A DNA stretch of 32,991 bases from Flavobacteriaceae bacterium (GCA_017852395.1 JAFMLE010000019.1:1-32991), one strand, 5' to 3'. Positions 19,395 through 28,791 are shown, counted from the stretch's first letter. Translations and numbers: made by a program. The notes: a model not told the origin generated them from the letters alone.

Positions 19395-19877
19395 ATGATC
19401 GTACCTTTTGATCAGTTGCCAGACGACGCTCGAGTTTGGATTTATCCATCAAATAAGAAATTTGATCCCGAACTCATCGAAAAGCTGCAGCATGCCTGCA
19501 CTCAATTTTTAGAACAATGGACGGCTCATGGTCAATCACTCCATGCGGGATTTTGTTTTCCTTATAACCAATTTATCGTGATTGGACTCAATCAACAAGA
19601 GCAAGCAGCCACTGGCTGTTCTATTGATGCATCGGTCCGTTTTATTCAGCAACTAGAAAGCCAATATGATTTGATTTTGCTTGATAAAATGAATGTGACC
19701 TTCAAGCAAGGAACCTATGTAAGCTACAAAACGCTGACAGAGTTTAAGACCATGGCTTCGCAACGTGCTGTGTCAAAAAATACCATTGTTTTTAATAACT
19801 TAGTAGTAAACAAGGCGGACTTTTTGGAGGCTTGGGAAGTCCCAGCCTATGAAAGTTGGCACAGTCGATTCTTTTAG
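19395..19877 (+). CDS. Conserved protein of unknown function, 160 aa
   Basis: A soluble 160-aa protein beginning M-I-V-P-F-D-Q-L-P-D-D-A-R-V-W-I-Y and ending W-H-S-R-F-F. No signal peptide, membrane segment, Walker motif or metal-binding cluster is visible. I recall similar Bacteroidota proteins being labelled ABC transporter ATPase, but nothing here supports ATP binding. C-S-I-D-A-S-V-R-F-I and V-W-I-Y-P-S-N-K are noticeable short segments. It is spaced 3 bases from both neighbours (CCG protein and GH3 fusion), so it is firmly within the operon. Confidence 0.8.
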   Translation: MIVPFDQLPDDARVWIYPSNKKFDPELIEKLQHACTQFLEQWTAHGQSLHAGFCFPYNQFIVIGLNQQEQAATGCSIDASVRFIQQLESQYDLILLDKMNVTFKQGTYVSYKTLTEFKTMASQRAVSKNTIVFNNLVVNKADFLEAWEVPAYESWHSRFF

Positions 19878-19880
19878 ATA

Positions 19881-22784
19881 ATGAAACATTTTATTTTATT
19901 CGTGTTTGTAACGTTGGGAATCGTTCAAACAATTGAAGCACAACAACCCGATCCGCTCCGATCAGCAGATGCCATAGCGCAGCTAAAATGGGTCGACAGT
20001 GTTTATCAAAGTCTGACTTTAGAAGAAAAAATAGGGCAGCTTTTTGTACCGATGGTGTATCCAAAGCAGGATGAAAATCACCTCAATGAAATGCTTGAGC
20101 TAGTAAAAACCTACCAGTTGGGAGGTGTTATATTTTCTAAAGGTACCCCTTACAAGCAAAGCCGTTGGCTCAACACCCTCCAGCAACAAACCAAAGTGCC
20201 ACTGTTGGCCACACTTGATGCAGAGTGGGGTGCAGCCATGCGACTGGATTCGCTCACTCCTTTTCCATGGAACATGACCCTTGGTGCAATTCAAGACCCA
20301 TCCATAATTACATCGATTGGATATCAAATGGGCCAACAACTCAAGCGTTTGGGAATTCACATGAATTTTGCGCCCGTTTTGGACATCAATACCAATCCTG
20401 AAAATCCTATAATTGGAAATCGTTCTTTTGGCGAGGATGCCAAATCAGTAACCGAAAAAGCAAAAGCCATGATGGAAGGGCTTCAACAAGCCAGAATTTT
20501 AACTTCAGGTAAGCACTTTCCAGGGCATGGTGATACTGCACAAGACTCGCATAAAACTCTACCAACCGTTAGTTTTGATCGCGCACGCATCGATTCCGTC
20601 GAATTGGCTCCCTATAAAACCCTAATGGGTGCGGGCTTATCTTCGGTCATGGTTGCCCACCTTAACATACCTGCAATTGATCCTAGCGGCCTGCCCATGT
20701 CACTTTCAAAAAAAGCCATTCAAGAAGTATTACTCAATCAAATGGGTTTCAATGGATTGGTTTTGACAGATGCGATGAATATGAAAGGGGTTGCCGATTA
20801 TCAAGGAGTCAAAAATGCTGATTTGGCTGCCTTTTTAGCCGGAAATGATATGTTATTGATTTCTAATGACATCCCTGAAGGGATAAAAACATTTAAAAAA
20901 GCCTACCGCAGAAACGAGATTACAGAAGCGCGTTTGGCCCATTCTGTAAAGAAGATTTTAAAAGCCAAATACTATGTTGGCCTTCATCATTATACGCCTA
21001 TAGATATGGAGCGTGATTTGATTGGATTGTCCACTACCAAAGATACACTGTTGCTCACACAAGCTATGGAACGTGCCATTACTGTTTTAAAAAATGAAAA
21101 CATACTGCCGTTAAATCCAGACAAGCAGTATGGTTATCTTATGCTTGGCGATGACGAAGGTGCTGGTTTTTTATCCCAGCTTCAAAAATACGGTAAGGTG
21201 CGACTGGTCAAAGGTGATGATTTTACCACTATAGTCAACCAACTTGAAGGTATAGAAGCTTTGATTATTGGATTTCATCGTTCGGATGCCACTCCTTACA
21301 AAAATGAGAAATTTTCTACTGATGAAGTCGCTTTGATAAACGCTTTGGCACAGAAAATTCCTGTGGTTCTTGATGTATTTGTTAAGCCCTATGCCTTAAA
21401 AGCTTTAGAGGGTAATACCAGCCTAAAGGGAATCGTTGTGAGTTATCAAAACAATACCATCGCACAACGTGTAAGTGCCGATGTCCTTTGGGGAACTACA
21501 GATGCACGTGGTCTTTTGCCTGTAACAGTATCTGACGATTATCCGGTAGGGTCGGGGATTATGCTTCAATCGCTAAAAAAACTAGGTTATGCAACCCCTG
21601 CGATGCAAGGTTTTGACCCCGAAAAGCTGAAACAAATAGAAGCATTTGCACAAGTCGTTTTAGACTCCACCATGACCCCTGGACTTCAAATGTTGGTCGC
21701 CCGAAGGGGTAAAATAATTTTCCACAAGAGTTTTGGTTATCATACTTATGAAAAGAAACGACCGGTTCAAAATTCGGATGTTTACGACCTGGCCTCATTG
21801 ACTAAAATTTTGGGAACCATGCCCATGGTATTAAAAGCCTATGACGAATACAAATTTAACCTCAATTCTTCATTGGGTGCTTTGTTGACAGACTGGAAAA
21901 CCACCAACAAAAACGACCTGTCCGTTCGAGAGATTTTGTCACATTATGGCAGGCTAACCCCATTTATTCCATTTTATAAAGCCACTTTGGATAAAAATGG
22001 TAAGCCTAGAAGAAAATTTTATAGGAAAAATAAATCCACACGTTTTGGAATTCGTGTTACGGACGAATTGTACCTAAGATCGTCTTATAACAAAGAAATC
22101 CTAAAAGAGGTAAAGCAGAGTAATCTTCGTGATACTCTGGAGTATAAGTACTCTGATTTGGCTTTTTTTCTGATGAAATATTATTTGGAAGAAACCTACC
22201 AAAAACCTTTAGATCAACTGGTTTCCAGTACGTTTTATACGCCTCTGGGTCTAAAAAACACAATGTATAACGCAGCAGATCGGATTCCCTTGGATCGAAT
22301 CACACCCTCCGAAGACGATACTTTTTTTAGGTATAAAAAATTGCAAGGCTATGTTCATGATGAGGGAGCCGCCATGTTGGGTGGTGTAGGAGGGCATGCA
22401 GGTTTGTTTTCTAATGCCTTTGAGGTGGCAGTTTTGATGCAAATGTACTTGCAAAAAGGATTCTATGATGGTAAGCGGTTTTTTAAAGAAACGACTTTTG
22501 ACGCCTTTAACAATTGTTACTATTGTGATGAAAACAACCGTAGAGGAGTTGGTTTTGACAAACCCCAACTTGAAGGTCGCGGATCTACTTGTGGTTGTGT
22601 TTCACATACCAGTTTTGGCCATTTTGGATTTACAGGCACCTACACATGGGCAGACCCCGAAAAAGAAATTGTTTTTGTTTTTCTCAGCAACAGAACCTAT
22701 CCAACTCGAGCCAATAATTTGCTAGGAGAGCATGATATCCGCACCCGTATGCAAGGCTTGGTATATGATGCACTAATTGATTGA
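19881..22784 (+). CDS. GH3 NagZ-like hydrolase fused to serine beta-lactamase-like domain
   Basis: A 967-aa exported fusion protein. A signal peptide (F-I-L-F-V-F-V-T-L-G-I-V-Q-T-I-E-A) leads into a GH3 domain (about 30-360). This has the NagZ loop K-H-F-P-G-H-G-D-T with D222 and H224 as the expected acid/base dyad, and L-T-D-A-M-N-M with nucleophile D297. A GH3 C-terminal domain follows (about 390-570). The last part (about 590-965) is a class C/esterase-like serine hydrolase with S639-L-T-K642 and a later G-H-F-G-F-T-G motif; the Y-x-N position reads Y-S-D. NagZ-type enzymes remove GlcNAc from muropeptides, so a role in peptidoglycan turnover is likely, with the second domain perhaps acting on the peptide part (inference). 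It precedes bshA by 3 bases. Confidence 0.93.
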   Translation: MKHFILFVFVTLGIVQTIEAQQPDPLRSADAIAQLKWVDSVYQSLTLEEKIGQLFVPMVYPKQDENHLNEMLELVKTYQLGGVIFSKGTPYKQSRWLNTLQQQTKVPLLATLDAEWGAAMRLDSLTPFPWNMTLGAIQDPSIITSIGYQMGQQLKRLGIHMNFAPVLDINTNPENPIIGNRSFGEDAKSVTEKAKAMMEGLQQARILTSGKHFPGHGDTAQDSHKTLPTVSFDRARIDSVELAPYKTLMGAGLSSVMVAHLNIPAIDPSGLPMSLSKKAIQEVLLNQMGFNGLVLTDAMNMKGVADYQGVKNADLAAFLAGNDMLLISNDIPEGIKTFKKAYRRNEITEARLAHSVKKILKAKYYVGLHHYTPIDMERDLIGLSTTKDTLLLTQAMERAITVLKNENILPLNPDKQYGYLMLGDDEGAGFLSQLQKYGKVRLVKGDDFTTIVNQLEGIEALIIGFHRSDATPYKNEKFSTDEVALINALAQKIPVVLDVFVKPYALKALEGNTSLKGIVVSYQNNTIAQRVSADVLWGTTDARGLLPVTVSDDYPVGSGIMLQSLKKLGYATPAMQGFDPEKLKQIEAFAQVVLDSTMTPGLQMLVARRGKIIFHKSFGYHTYEKKRPVQNSDVYDLASLTKILGTMPMVLKAYDEYKFNLNSSLGALLTDWKTTNKNDLSVREILSHYGRLTPFIPFYKATLDKNGKPRRKFYRKNKSTRFGIRVTDELYLRSSYNKEILKEVKQSNLRDTLEYKYSDLAFFLMKYYLEETYQKPLDQLVSSTFYTPLGLKNTMYNAADRIPLDRITPSEDDTFFRYKKLQGYVHDEGAAMLGGVGGHAGLFSNAFEVAVLMQMYLQKGFYDGKRFFKETTFDAFNNCYYCDENNRRGVGFDKPQLEGRGSTCGCVSHTSFGHFGFTGTYTWADPEKEIVFVFLSNRTYPTRANNLLGEHDIRTRMQGLVYDALID

Positions 22785-22787
22785 CAT

Positions 22788-23912
22788 ATGAAAATAGCGA
22801 TTGTTTGTTATCCAACGTTTGGTGGAAGTGGCGTCGTTGCTACAGAACTAGGTATTGCCTTGTCTCAATCCGGACATCAAGTCCATTTTGTTACCTATCA
22901 TCAACCGGTTAGATTGGAGTCGCTCAACGACAACCTCTATTTTCACGAAGTTCATGTGCCAGAATATGACTTGTTTAAATACCAGCCTTATGAATTGGCC
23001 TTGTCATCAAAACTGGTAGATGTAATCAAGTCATATCAGATCGATGTCTTGCATGTACATTATGCCATACCACACGCATATGCAGCTTATATGGCCCGCA
23101 AAATGCTCGAAGACCAAGGGATTCGTATTCCTATCGTAACAACCTTGCATGGAACCGATATAACACTTGTTGGAAGTCACCCTTTTTATAAAAGTGCCGT
23201 TACATTTAGCATCAATCACTCGGACATCGTAACCTCGGTTTCACAAAGTCTAAAGGAAGATACCCTCCGGCATTTTAAAATCAAAAAAGAGATACACGTA
23301 ATTCCTAATTTTATTGATGTAAGCAAATACCAAAATATGGATATGCCCTGCAGTCGCGAATTGATTGCACAAAAAGAAGAAAAGGTCATCACCCATATCA
23401 GTAACCTTAGGCCGCTAAAAAGACTTTCAGATGTAATTCATGTTTTTAAAGCAATAGCCGATCAAATGCCAGCCAAGCTCATGATCGTTGGGGAGGGCCC
23501 AGAAAAGGCCAAAGCGGTTCGTTTGGTTTCAAAATTAAAACTCGATCGCAAGGTGGCCTTCTTGGGTAAAAGTTTGGAGATCGATAAGATACTGTGTTAT
23601 TCGGACTTGTTCTTATTGCCTTCTGAAAAAGAGAGCTTTGGATTGGCTGCACTTGAGGCAATGATTCATAAGGTACCGGTGATATCAACTAATGTTGGTG
23701 GGCTACCCGAGGTAAATATCCATGGAAAAACAGGCTATTTGTTTCCAATAGGAGCCGTAGATGAAATGGCCAATGCGGCACTGGGGCTTTTGCAAGATTC
23801 TAAAAAGCTCAAAGCTTTTAAACAAGCTGCTTTTGATCAAGCCAAGACCTTTGACTTACATGTTGTTTTAGAAAAATATGAAGCGATTTATCAAGCCGCA
23901 ATTAATGAATAA
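22788..23912 (+). CDS. bshA: N-acetyl-alpha-D-glucosaminyl L-malate synthase
   Basis: A 374-aa GT4 glycosyltransferase of the BshA type. It joins UDP-GlcNAc and L-malate in the first step of bacillithiol synthesis. The N-terminal Y-P-T-F-G-G-S-G-V-V-A-T-E-L-G, the H-V-H-Y-A-I-P-H-A-Y and T-L-H-G-T-D-I-T-L motifs, and the C-terminal E-K-E-S-F-G-L-A-A-L-E-A-M (E-x7-E) are characteristic of BshA rather than other GT4 enzymes. Length is normal. It is the last gene of the long + strand run and converges with the acylase gene, with 3 bases between stops. bshB and bshC are not in the window. Confidence 0.94.
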   Translation: MKIAIVCYPTFGGSGVVATELGIALSQSGHQVHFVTYHQPVRLESLNDNLYFHEVHVPEYDLFKYQPYELALSSKLVDVIKSYQIDVLHVHYAIPHAYAAYMARKMLEDQGIRIPIVTTLHGTDITLVGSHPFYKSAVTFSINHSDIVTSVSQSLKEDTLRHFKIKKEIHVIPNFIDVSKYQNMDMPCSRELIAQKEEKVITHISNLRPLKRLSDVIHVFKAIADQMPAKLMIVGEGPEKAKAVRLVSKLKLDRKVAFLGKSLEIDKILCYSDLFLLPSEKESFGLAALEAMIHKVPVISTNVGGLPEVNIHGKTGYLFPIGAVDEMANAALGLLQDSKKLKAFKQAAFDQAKTFDLHVVLEKYEAIYQAAINE

Positions 23913-23915
23913 TTG

Positions 23916-25976
23916 TCATTTGGGATGGTAAATTTTTTGGGCCGTATTATAAACTTCCTCTTTATTTAGCGTCATTTTTTTTGTTTTGAAGTCTTTATAC
24001 AACTCCATTTGATCGTTAAAATGGGGTGAGTCGGGATGATCTGAACTTCCATAAGAGATTACAGACTCGATTTCGGGCCCATCGGGGCTAAACTTTACCA
24101 ATTCGATGTAAGACTCACCGCTAACGACCTGACGTTTTCCGTTTTTGTAGGGGACTGCAGCCATTGCCGTAATCACATCTGGTAGACCAAAAATCGGATA
24201 TTCTTTTTGGCCACGAACTAATTTTTGGAACGTACCGAGCGTTACTTCTGTTGTTTTAAAATGCTTGAGCATATAGGCTTTTGTGTCCCTGAGGGCCATT
24301 AGCAAGGTGTGTTTTGGAAAAATTTTTGGCGCAGGCAAATCATTGAAATATTTAAAGAGCTCATAGTATAAAATTGCAAAAGCCCCGGCACCATAAGAAT
24401 TAGCATCTGCCTTGCGGTCCCATTGTTGGATGCTATGTATTAGAGATCGGAGTTCAGGATAGCTTTGTGCATCAAGATCAAAGAGGGCATTGATGTTCAT
24501 AAAGCTGTATTGTAAGGGTTCGGGAAATTGCCGATCGTATTTGATCCTTTTAAAGTCTTTGTAATCGAGCCAATCATATTCATCTATCAAATTTTTTAGC
24601 CGTGTAGAACGATTGTTGTCATAGGTTTCAAATCCCATATTGGGGTTAAACAGACGTTGATCAGGATTGTCTTGCTCAGAAGAACTTCTAAATGGTGTAT
24701 GATTGGCGTTATAAACATAACCGGACTTGGGCTGGAGTACCTGTGGCAGCGACTCGATATCGTAGGTAGTCGTCCAAAGGGTTTTGTGGGTGTTTCCTGG
24801 GACCACATTTTCCCAATCATAACCATCGGCACGTTTTGGAATGAGTCCATTTGATATGTAAAATATGGTATCGTTTCGGTCTGCATATCCGATGTTATAA
24901 CCTGGCAAGGCTTTCATTTTTAGTGCTTTATAGAACTCTGTGAAGTTACGCGCCTTGTTCATACGCCACCATTGTTCTAGGGCTCGTATTTCAAAAAGGG
25001 CAGGTGTACGAAGCGCATAGTACCCGTATTTGTTTTTTAGTGTAGGTCCATAGATACTGCTGAAGAACTTTTTTTTCACTCGGATTGAAATACCGAGAAG
25101 TTTTAGTGTGATTTCTGCCTTGTGCTGTTCCAAAGTATAGTATTGATCGTCTACGCGGTATTTATATTTTTCTTTGGGATGCATTTCGAGGGCAAAAACA
25201 TCCATCTTGTCAGGTTGATTTACGGTATGTGCCCAAGCAAGATTTTCGTTTGCTCCTATGAGTATATTGGGGCTTCCTGCAAATAGTGCACCCAATATGT
25301 TGGTGCCCTCTTCGCTGCACAGGTGTGCCTCATACCAAGATACTGGGCCATCTAGAGGTTGATGTGTATTGATGGCTAGATAGGTAGCACCGTCTTTGGT
25401 TTTTTGACTGTTAAATGCAAAGGTATTAGAGCCCTTCATGGGTTCGGGTTCAAGCTGCAAGTTTACTTGATTGTCCAAAACGCGAGAGACCCATTGATCA
25501 CCTTTTGAAGAAATGAATAATTGTAACTGGGCATAACGAAGCATCATTTTTGGTGTGACAGGAAATAGTCCGTCATAAAGCACTTCTTGTGGGTGTGTGG
25601 CTGCATATTGGTTGAGACCTGCGGCATAACCTTCGAGTACTTTTTTGTAGGCCACACTGATTTGGGTCTCGTATTGTGCCTCTACTAGCGATTCGGAGGC
25701 AATCAATTGAGCTACAAAATCTGCTGCACCACCTTTAAGTCCAAGATGTTTACTGAGCATGGCGTTTCCGGCTAGATAGCCTTGTTGAATGGTTTTAAAA
25801 TCATCTTCGGCATGGGCCCATGCTAGCCCATAGGCCACTTCTGCATCCGTCTTTGCAAATATATGTGGCACACCATAGGGGTCACGGACGATGTCTATGT
25901 TTTGGGGGTCTATTTGAGCGCTGAGCGACGTAAACAGGAGCAGGCTGCAAGCAGCCATCAAAAGATTCTTTTTCAT
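23916..25976 (-). CDS. Penicillin acylase family Ntn-hydrolase
   Basis: A 686-aa secreted enzyme of the penicillin G acylase / acyl-homoserine-lactone acylase family. The signal peptide is followed by I-V-R-D-P-Y-G-V-P-H-I-F (about 29-40), the usual start of the alpha chain. The expected autocleavage point is G-S-N-T-F-A, with S183 as the N-terminal nucleophile of the beta chain. H-T-V-N-Q-P-D-K-M-D and later P-x-x-x-x-G-Y-N-I-G-Y are further family marks. Members hydrolyse amide bonds of acyl-homoserine lactones, beta-lactams or lipopeptides; the substrate cannot be set here. It lies 15 bases after the Gfo/Idh/MocA gene on the same strand, which suggests co-transcription. Confidence 0.93.
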   Translation of the reverse strand: MKKNLLMAACSLLLFTSLSAQIDPQNIDIVRDPYGVPHIFAKTDAEVAYGLAWAHAEDDFKTIQQGYLAGNAMLSKHLGLKGGAADFVAQLIASESLVEAQYETQISVAYKKVLEGYAAGLNQYAATHPQEVLYDGLFPVTPKMMLRYAQLQLFISSKGDQWVSRVLDNQVNLQLEPEPMKGSNTFAFNSQKTKDGATYLAINTHQPLDGPVSWYEAHLCSEEGTNILGALFAGSPNILIGANENLAWAHTVNQPDKMDVFALEMHPKEKYKYRVDDQYYTLEQHKAEITLKLLGISIRVKKKFFSSIYGPTLKNKYGYYALRTPALFEIRALEQWWRMNKARNFTEFYKALKMKALPGYNIGYADRNDTIFYISNGLIPKRADGYDWENVVPGNTHKTLWTTTYDIESLPQVLQPKSGYVYNANHTPFRSSSEQDNPDQRLFNPNMGFETYDNNRSTRLKNLIDEYDWLDYKDFKRIKYDRQFPEPLQYSFMNINALFDLDAQSYPELRSLIHSIQQWDRKADANSYGAGAFAILYYELFKYFNDLPAPKIFPKHTLLMALRDTKAYMLKHFKTTEVTLGTFQKLVRGQKEYPIFGLPDVITAMAAVPYKNGKRQVVSGESYIELVKFSPDGPEIESVISYGSSDHPDSPHFNDQMELYKDFKTKKMTLNKEEVYNTAQKIYHPK

Positions 25977-25991
25977 TGCAAGTTTTTTTAT

Positions 25992-27056
25992 TTATAGCAA
26001 CACTGTTTTTCCAGTGCGAACCGATTCATCACAGGCCAATGCAATATGTAAACTGCTTATGGCTTGTAGTAGGTGTTCTGTAAGATCTTGATTTTCTATG
26101 ATTGCATTATAAAAATAAGCTTGCTCGTTATCACATAGCTTTTGGTGGTCAGGGGCGTCATCAAAACGAATGTTTTGATCGTCTTTTAAAAATTCGTTTT
26201 GTTCATTTACAGCACCATGGTGAATCAGCATCAGGTCAGTTTTGGTATGCCCATCGATGTCATCAGACTGTGTATTGTCTTGCGTCAGTGAAACCGATCC
26301 TTTGGGTCCAAAAACATCTTTGATAAAAAATGCGGTTTCGCTAACCATGGGGCCCCAGCCCGCTTCATACCATCCAACGGAGCCATCATCAAAGCGGATC
26401 TGTAACTGGCCATAATTGTAGTTGGTTTCTGGGATTTCATCAGTAAGTCGAACTCCAATTGCAGAAACACTCACAGGATTGGCTTGAGTCATTTGGCACA
26501 TAACGTCTAGATAATGCACTCCACAATCTACAATGGGACTAAGCGATTGCATTAAGTTTTTGTGCACATCCCACATATAGCCTTTACTTTGTTGGTTGAG
26601 GTTCATGCGCATCACCAAGGGTTTTCCCATTTTTCTGGCTTCCGTTATGAAGCGATTCCAAATGGGGTGGTGTCTAAGAATATATCCAACCACTACTTTT
26701 TTGTTTTTAGCTTTAGCTTTTTCAAAAATTCGTTTTCCACCGGCAACCGTAGTAGCAATTGGTTTTTCTAAAAAAACATGGCAGTCATTTTCTAAAGCGG
26801 TCAGGGTATAGGCTTCGTGGGTTTCTGGATAGGTGGAGATGCAAACTGCATCGGGTTGGCTTTGGGTCATTGCCGTATCAAAGCTGTCATAACAAGGATA
26901 GTCGCCTTTTAGCACTTTATTAAGTTTTTCTTTGCTTGGCCCTCGAGAGACCAATCCACAAATTTCGAAACCACCATGATTTTCGTAGGCATGTGCATGG
27001 GAAATCCCCATATTGCCACAACCTACTATAAGTACACGTATTTTATTTTTCGTCAT
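25992..27056 (-). CDS. Gfo/Idh/MocA family oxidoreductase
   Basis: A 354-aa NAD(P)-dependent oxidoreductase. The N-terminal Rossmann motif V-G-C-G-N-M-G (about 10-16) is followed by the E-K-P-I-A motif, whose lysine is part of the active site. The C-terminal alpha/beta domain includes D-C-G-V-H-Y-L-D-V-M, where the D and H are expected catalytic residues. Substrates in this family are sugars, inositols and amino sugars; nothing here fixes one. It is divergent from the GH20 gene across a 115-base region with an inverted repeat, and upstream of the acylase gene on the same strand. Confidence 0.9.
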   Translation of the reverse strand: MTKNKIRVLIVGCGNMGISHAHAYENHGGFEICGLVSRGPSKEKLNKVLKGDYPCYDSFDTAMTQSQPDAVCISTYPETHEAYTLTALENDCHVFLEKPIATTVAGGKRIFEKAKAKNKKVVVGYILRHHPIWNRFITEARKMGKPLVMRMNLNQQSKGYMWDVHKNLMQSLSPIVDCGVHYLDVMCQMTQANPVSVSAIGVRLTDEIPETNYNYGQLQIRFDDGSVGWYEAGWGPMVSETAFFIKDVFGPKGSVSLTQDNTQSDDIDGHTKTDLMLIHHGAVNEQNEFLKDDQNIRFDDAPDHQKLCDNEQAYFYNAIIENQDLTEHLLQAISSLHIALACDESVRTGKTVLL

Positions 27057-27069
27057 AATTGAATTAATG

Positions 27070-27089
27070 GTTTGAATATAAGTTCAAAC
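27070..27089. promoter_or_regulatory. Inverted repeat, candidate operator
   Basis: A perfect 7-base inverted repeat, GTTTGAA, six bases, TTCAAAC, lies in the divergent region between the oxidoreductase (starts 27056, minus) and the GH20 gene (starts 27172, plus). It is 14 bases from the oxidoreductase start, so it could serve as a repressor site for that gene or, less directly, for both. No regulator gene is nearby. Confidence 0.45.
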
Positions 27090-27143
27090 AAATCGTTTTA
27101 CAACATTTTTTGGCATTATATAGGGTTCTCTCAAGTGAAGTTT

Positions 27144-27161
27144 TTTATTTTTAAAAATAAA
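27144..27161. repeat. Perfect AT-only palindrome before the GH20 start
   Basis: An 18-base perfect palindrome, TTTATTTTT followed by its complement, ends 10 bases before the GH20 start codon. It contains only A and T, so it may be a chance product of an AT-rich leader; it could also form a weak hairpin over the ribosome-binding region. Confidence 0.3.
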
Positions 27162-27171
27162 TTTAAATTTT

Positions 27172-28689
27172 ATGACTCGTAGTATCTTTTTCCTGACGCT
27201 CATTTCAATTTCAATGATTTCCTGTCAAGCCCCAAAAATTCAATCTTTGGCAGACCACGCATTCATTCCCTATCCCAATCAGATTAGTGCTACTGATCAG
27301 GCGCTTTCTATCGGATCAATTGATCAAATATTAGTTGCTGAAGCAACACAAGGGCTTGGTGAAGAAATCGCTGAATCCTGGAAACAACTTACTGATCAAT
27401 CTCTTGAAGTCGTAACGGATGGTGCTGTGTCGTTTCAACTGATTCTTGAAGAATCGGATCAACAAAATGAAGAACAATACCAATTGCAGATTGACAACAA
27501 GGGTATTACGATTGCCTCTGGGACTGTTGTTGGACTTTATAGAGGCTGGCAAACACTAAAGCAGTTAATCGAATTGCGCCAGGAAGCTACAGAAAAAGAC
27601 TATTTGCCGACCGGTACGATTACCGATTCGCCAGACTATGCCTATCGGGGTACCATGCTCGATGTATCACGTCATTTTTTTACTGTTGAAGAAGTAAAAC
27701 GCTACATCGATCTGATTGCACCCTATAAAATCAATTATTTGCATTTGCATTTAAGTGATGATCAAGGGTGGCGCATCGAAATCAAATCTTGGCCCAAGCT
27801 TACCGAAATAGGAGGAACAACAGAAGTAGGTGGGGGACCAGGAGGTTTCTATACCCAAGAACAATACAAAGATTTGGTGGCCTATGCCCAAAATAAATAC
27901 ATCACTATAGTTCCGGAAATTGATATGCCCGGACATACCAATGCTGCACTGGCATCATATGCTGAGCTCAATTGCAACGGAACCGCAACTGAGTTATACA
28001 CAGGTACGGATGTCGGATTTTCTACCCTGTGTGTGGACAAAGAAGTTACCTATACTTTTGTGGAGGATGTGATTCGAGAAATAAGTGCAATCACACCGGG
28101 TCCTTATTTTCATATCGGTGGCGATGAATCTCATGTAACGTCCAAAAAGGATTTCATCACATTTATAAATCGTGTCTATGAGATGCTTCCAAAATATGAC
28201 AAAATTCCAATCGGTTGGGACGAGGTGCAACTGGCAGATATGCCCAATCCCTCTGTGGCTCAATATTGGGCAAATGCAGAGAACGCTTTAGCAGCTAAGA
28301 AAAAAGGCGCCCAATTATTAATCTCTCCTGCCTCGTATGCCTATTTGGATATGAAATACGACAGTCTTACTGTCTCTGGCCTGAAATGGGCAGGATATGT
28401 TCCTGTAGAAAAGGGCTATTCTTGGGATCCGGTAGCCTTGGTAGAAGGAATAGAAAAAGAGGATATTCTTGGTGTCGAAGCCCCCTTGTGGTCCGAAACT
28501 GTGGGGAACTCTCCAGAAATGGAATTGCTGGCATTTCCTAGACTATTGGGTTATGCAGAGATAGGATGGACCCGGCCAGAATCCCGCGATTGGGAAGCAT
28601 ATAAGGCGCGTTTGGCACAACATGGTAAGTTTCTAGACCAAAAAGCGGTTAACTTCTATAAATCGCCCGCTGTAGATTGGAAGCAATAA
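27172..28689 (+). CDS. Beta-N-acetylhexosaminidase (GH20), lipoprotein
   Basis: A 505-aa GH20 enzyme releasing terminal beta-linked GlcNAc or GalNAc by substrate-assisted catalysis. The N terminus, F-F-L-T-L-I-S-I-S-M-I-S-C, is a lipobox-like signal with Cys19 as the probable lipidated residue. The residues after it (Q-A-P-K) are not acidic, so periplasmic rather than surface display is the likelier reading. A GH20b-like N-terminal domain (about 35-150) precedes the catalytic barrel, which has Y-R-G-T-M-L-D-V-S-R-H-F-F, L-H-L-H-L-S-D-D-Q-G-W-R and H-I-G-G-D-E with the D318-E319 catalytic pair. Length is typical. Chitin-derived or glycan oligosaccharides are likely substrates. Confidence 0.95.
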   Translation: MTRSIFFLTLISISMISCQAPKIQSLADHAFIPYPNQISATDQALSIGSIDQILVAEATQGLGEEIAESWKQLTDQSLEVVTDGAVSFQLILEESDQQNEEQYQLQIDNKGITIASGTVVGLYRGWQTLKQLIELRQEATEKDYLPTGTITDSPDYAYRGTMLDVSRHFFTVEEVKRYIDLIAPYKINYLHLHLSDDQGWRIEIKSWPKLTEIGGTTEVGGGPGGFYTQEQYKDLVAYAQNKYITIVPEIDMPGHTNAALASYAELNCNGTATELYTGTDVGFSTLCVDKEVTYTFVEDVIREISAITPGPYFHIGGDESHVTSKKDFITFINRVYEMLPKYDKIPIGWDEVQLADMPNPSVAQYWANAENALAAKKKGAQLLISPASYAYLDMKYDSLTVSGLKWAGYVPVEKGYSWDPVALVEGIEKEDILGVEAPLWSETVGNSPEMELLAFPRLLGYAEIGWTRPESRDWEAYKARLAQHGKFLDQKAVNFYKSPAVDWKQ

Positions 28690-28695
28690 ATCTTC

Positions 28696-28791
28696 CTAAC
28701 TTGCGTAATATATTCCGACATAGATGCGATAGGCAAGATACACCCCAGTAACGGCCCAGATCCAATATCTATTTTTCATATACCATTCCAT
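28696..28791 (-). CDS. Candidate 31-aa single-helix membrane microprotein
   Basis: A short ORF, M-E-W-Y-M-K-N-R-Y-W-I-W-A-V-T-G onward, ending Y-Y-A-S. After a charged K-N-R start it has about 20 hydrophobic and aromatic residues, enough for one membrane helix, with unusually many Tyr and Trp. It lies in the same frame as the recombinase-like gene upstream: the stop at 28807-28809 is followed by five codons and then this ATG. It ends 6 bases from the convergent GH20 stop. No homology is recognised. It could be a real co-transcribed microprotein or a chance ORF. Confidence 0.4.
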   Translation of the reverse strand: MEWYMKNRYWIWAVTGVYLAYRIYVGIYYAS

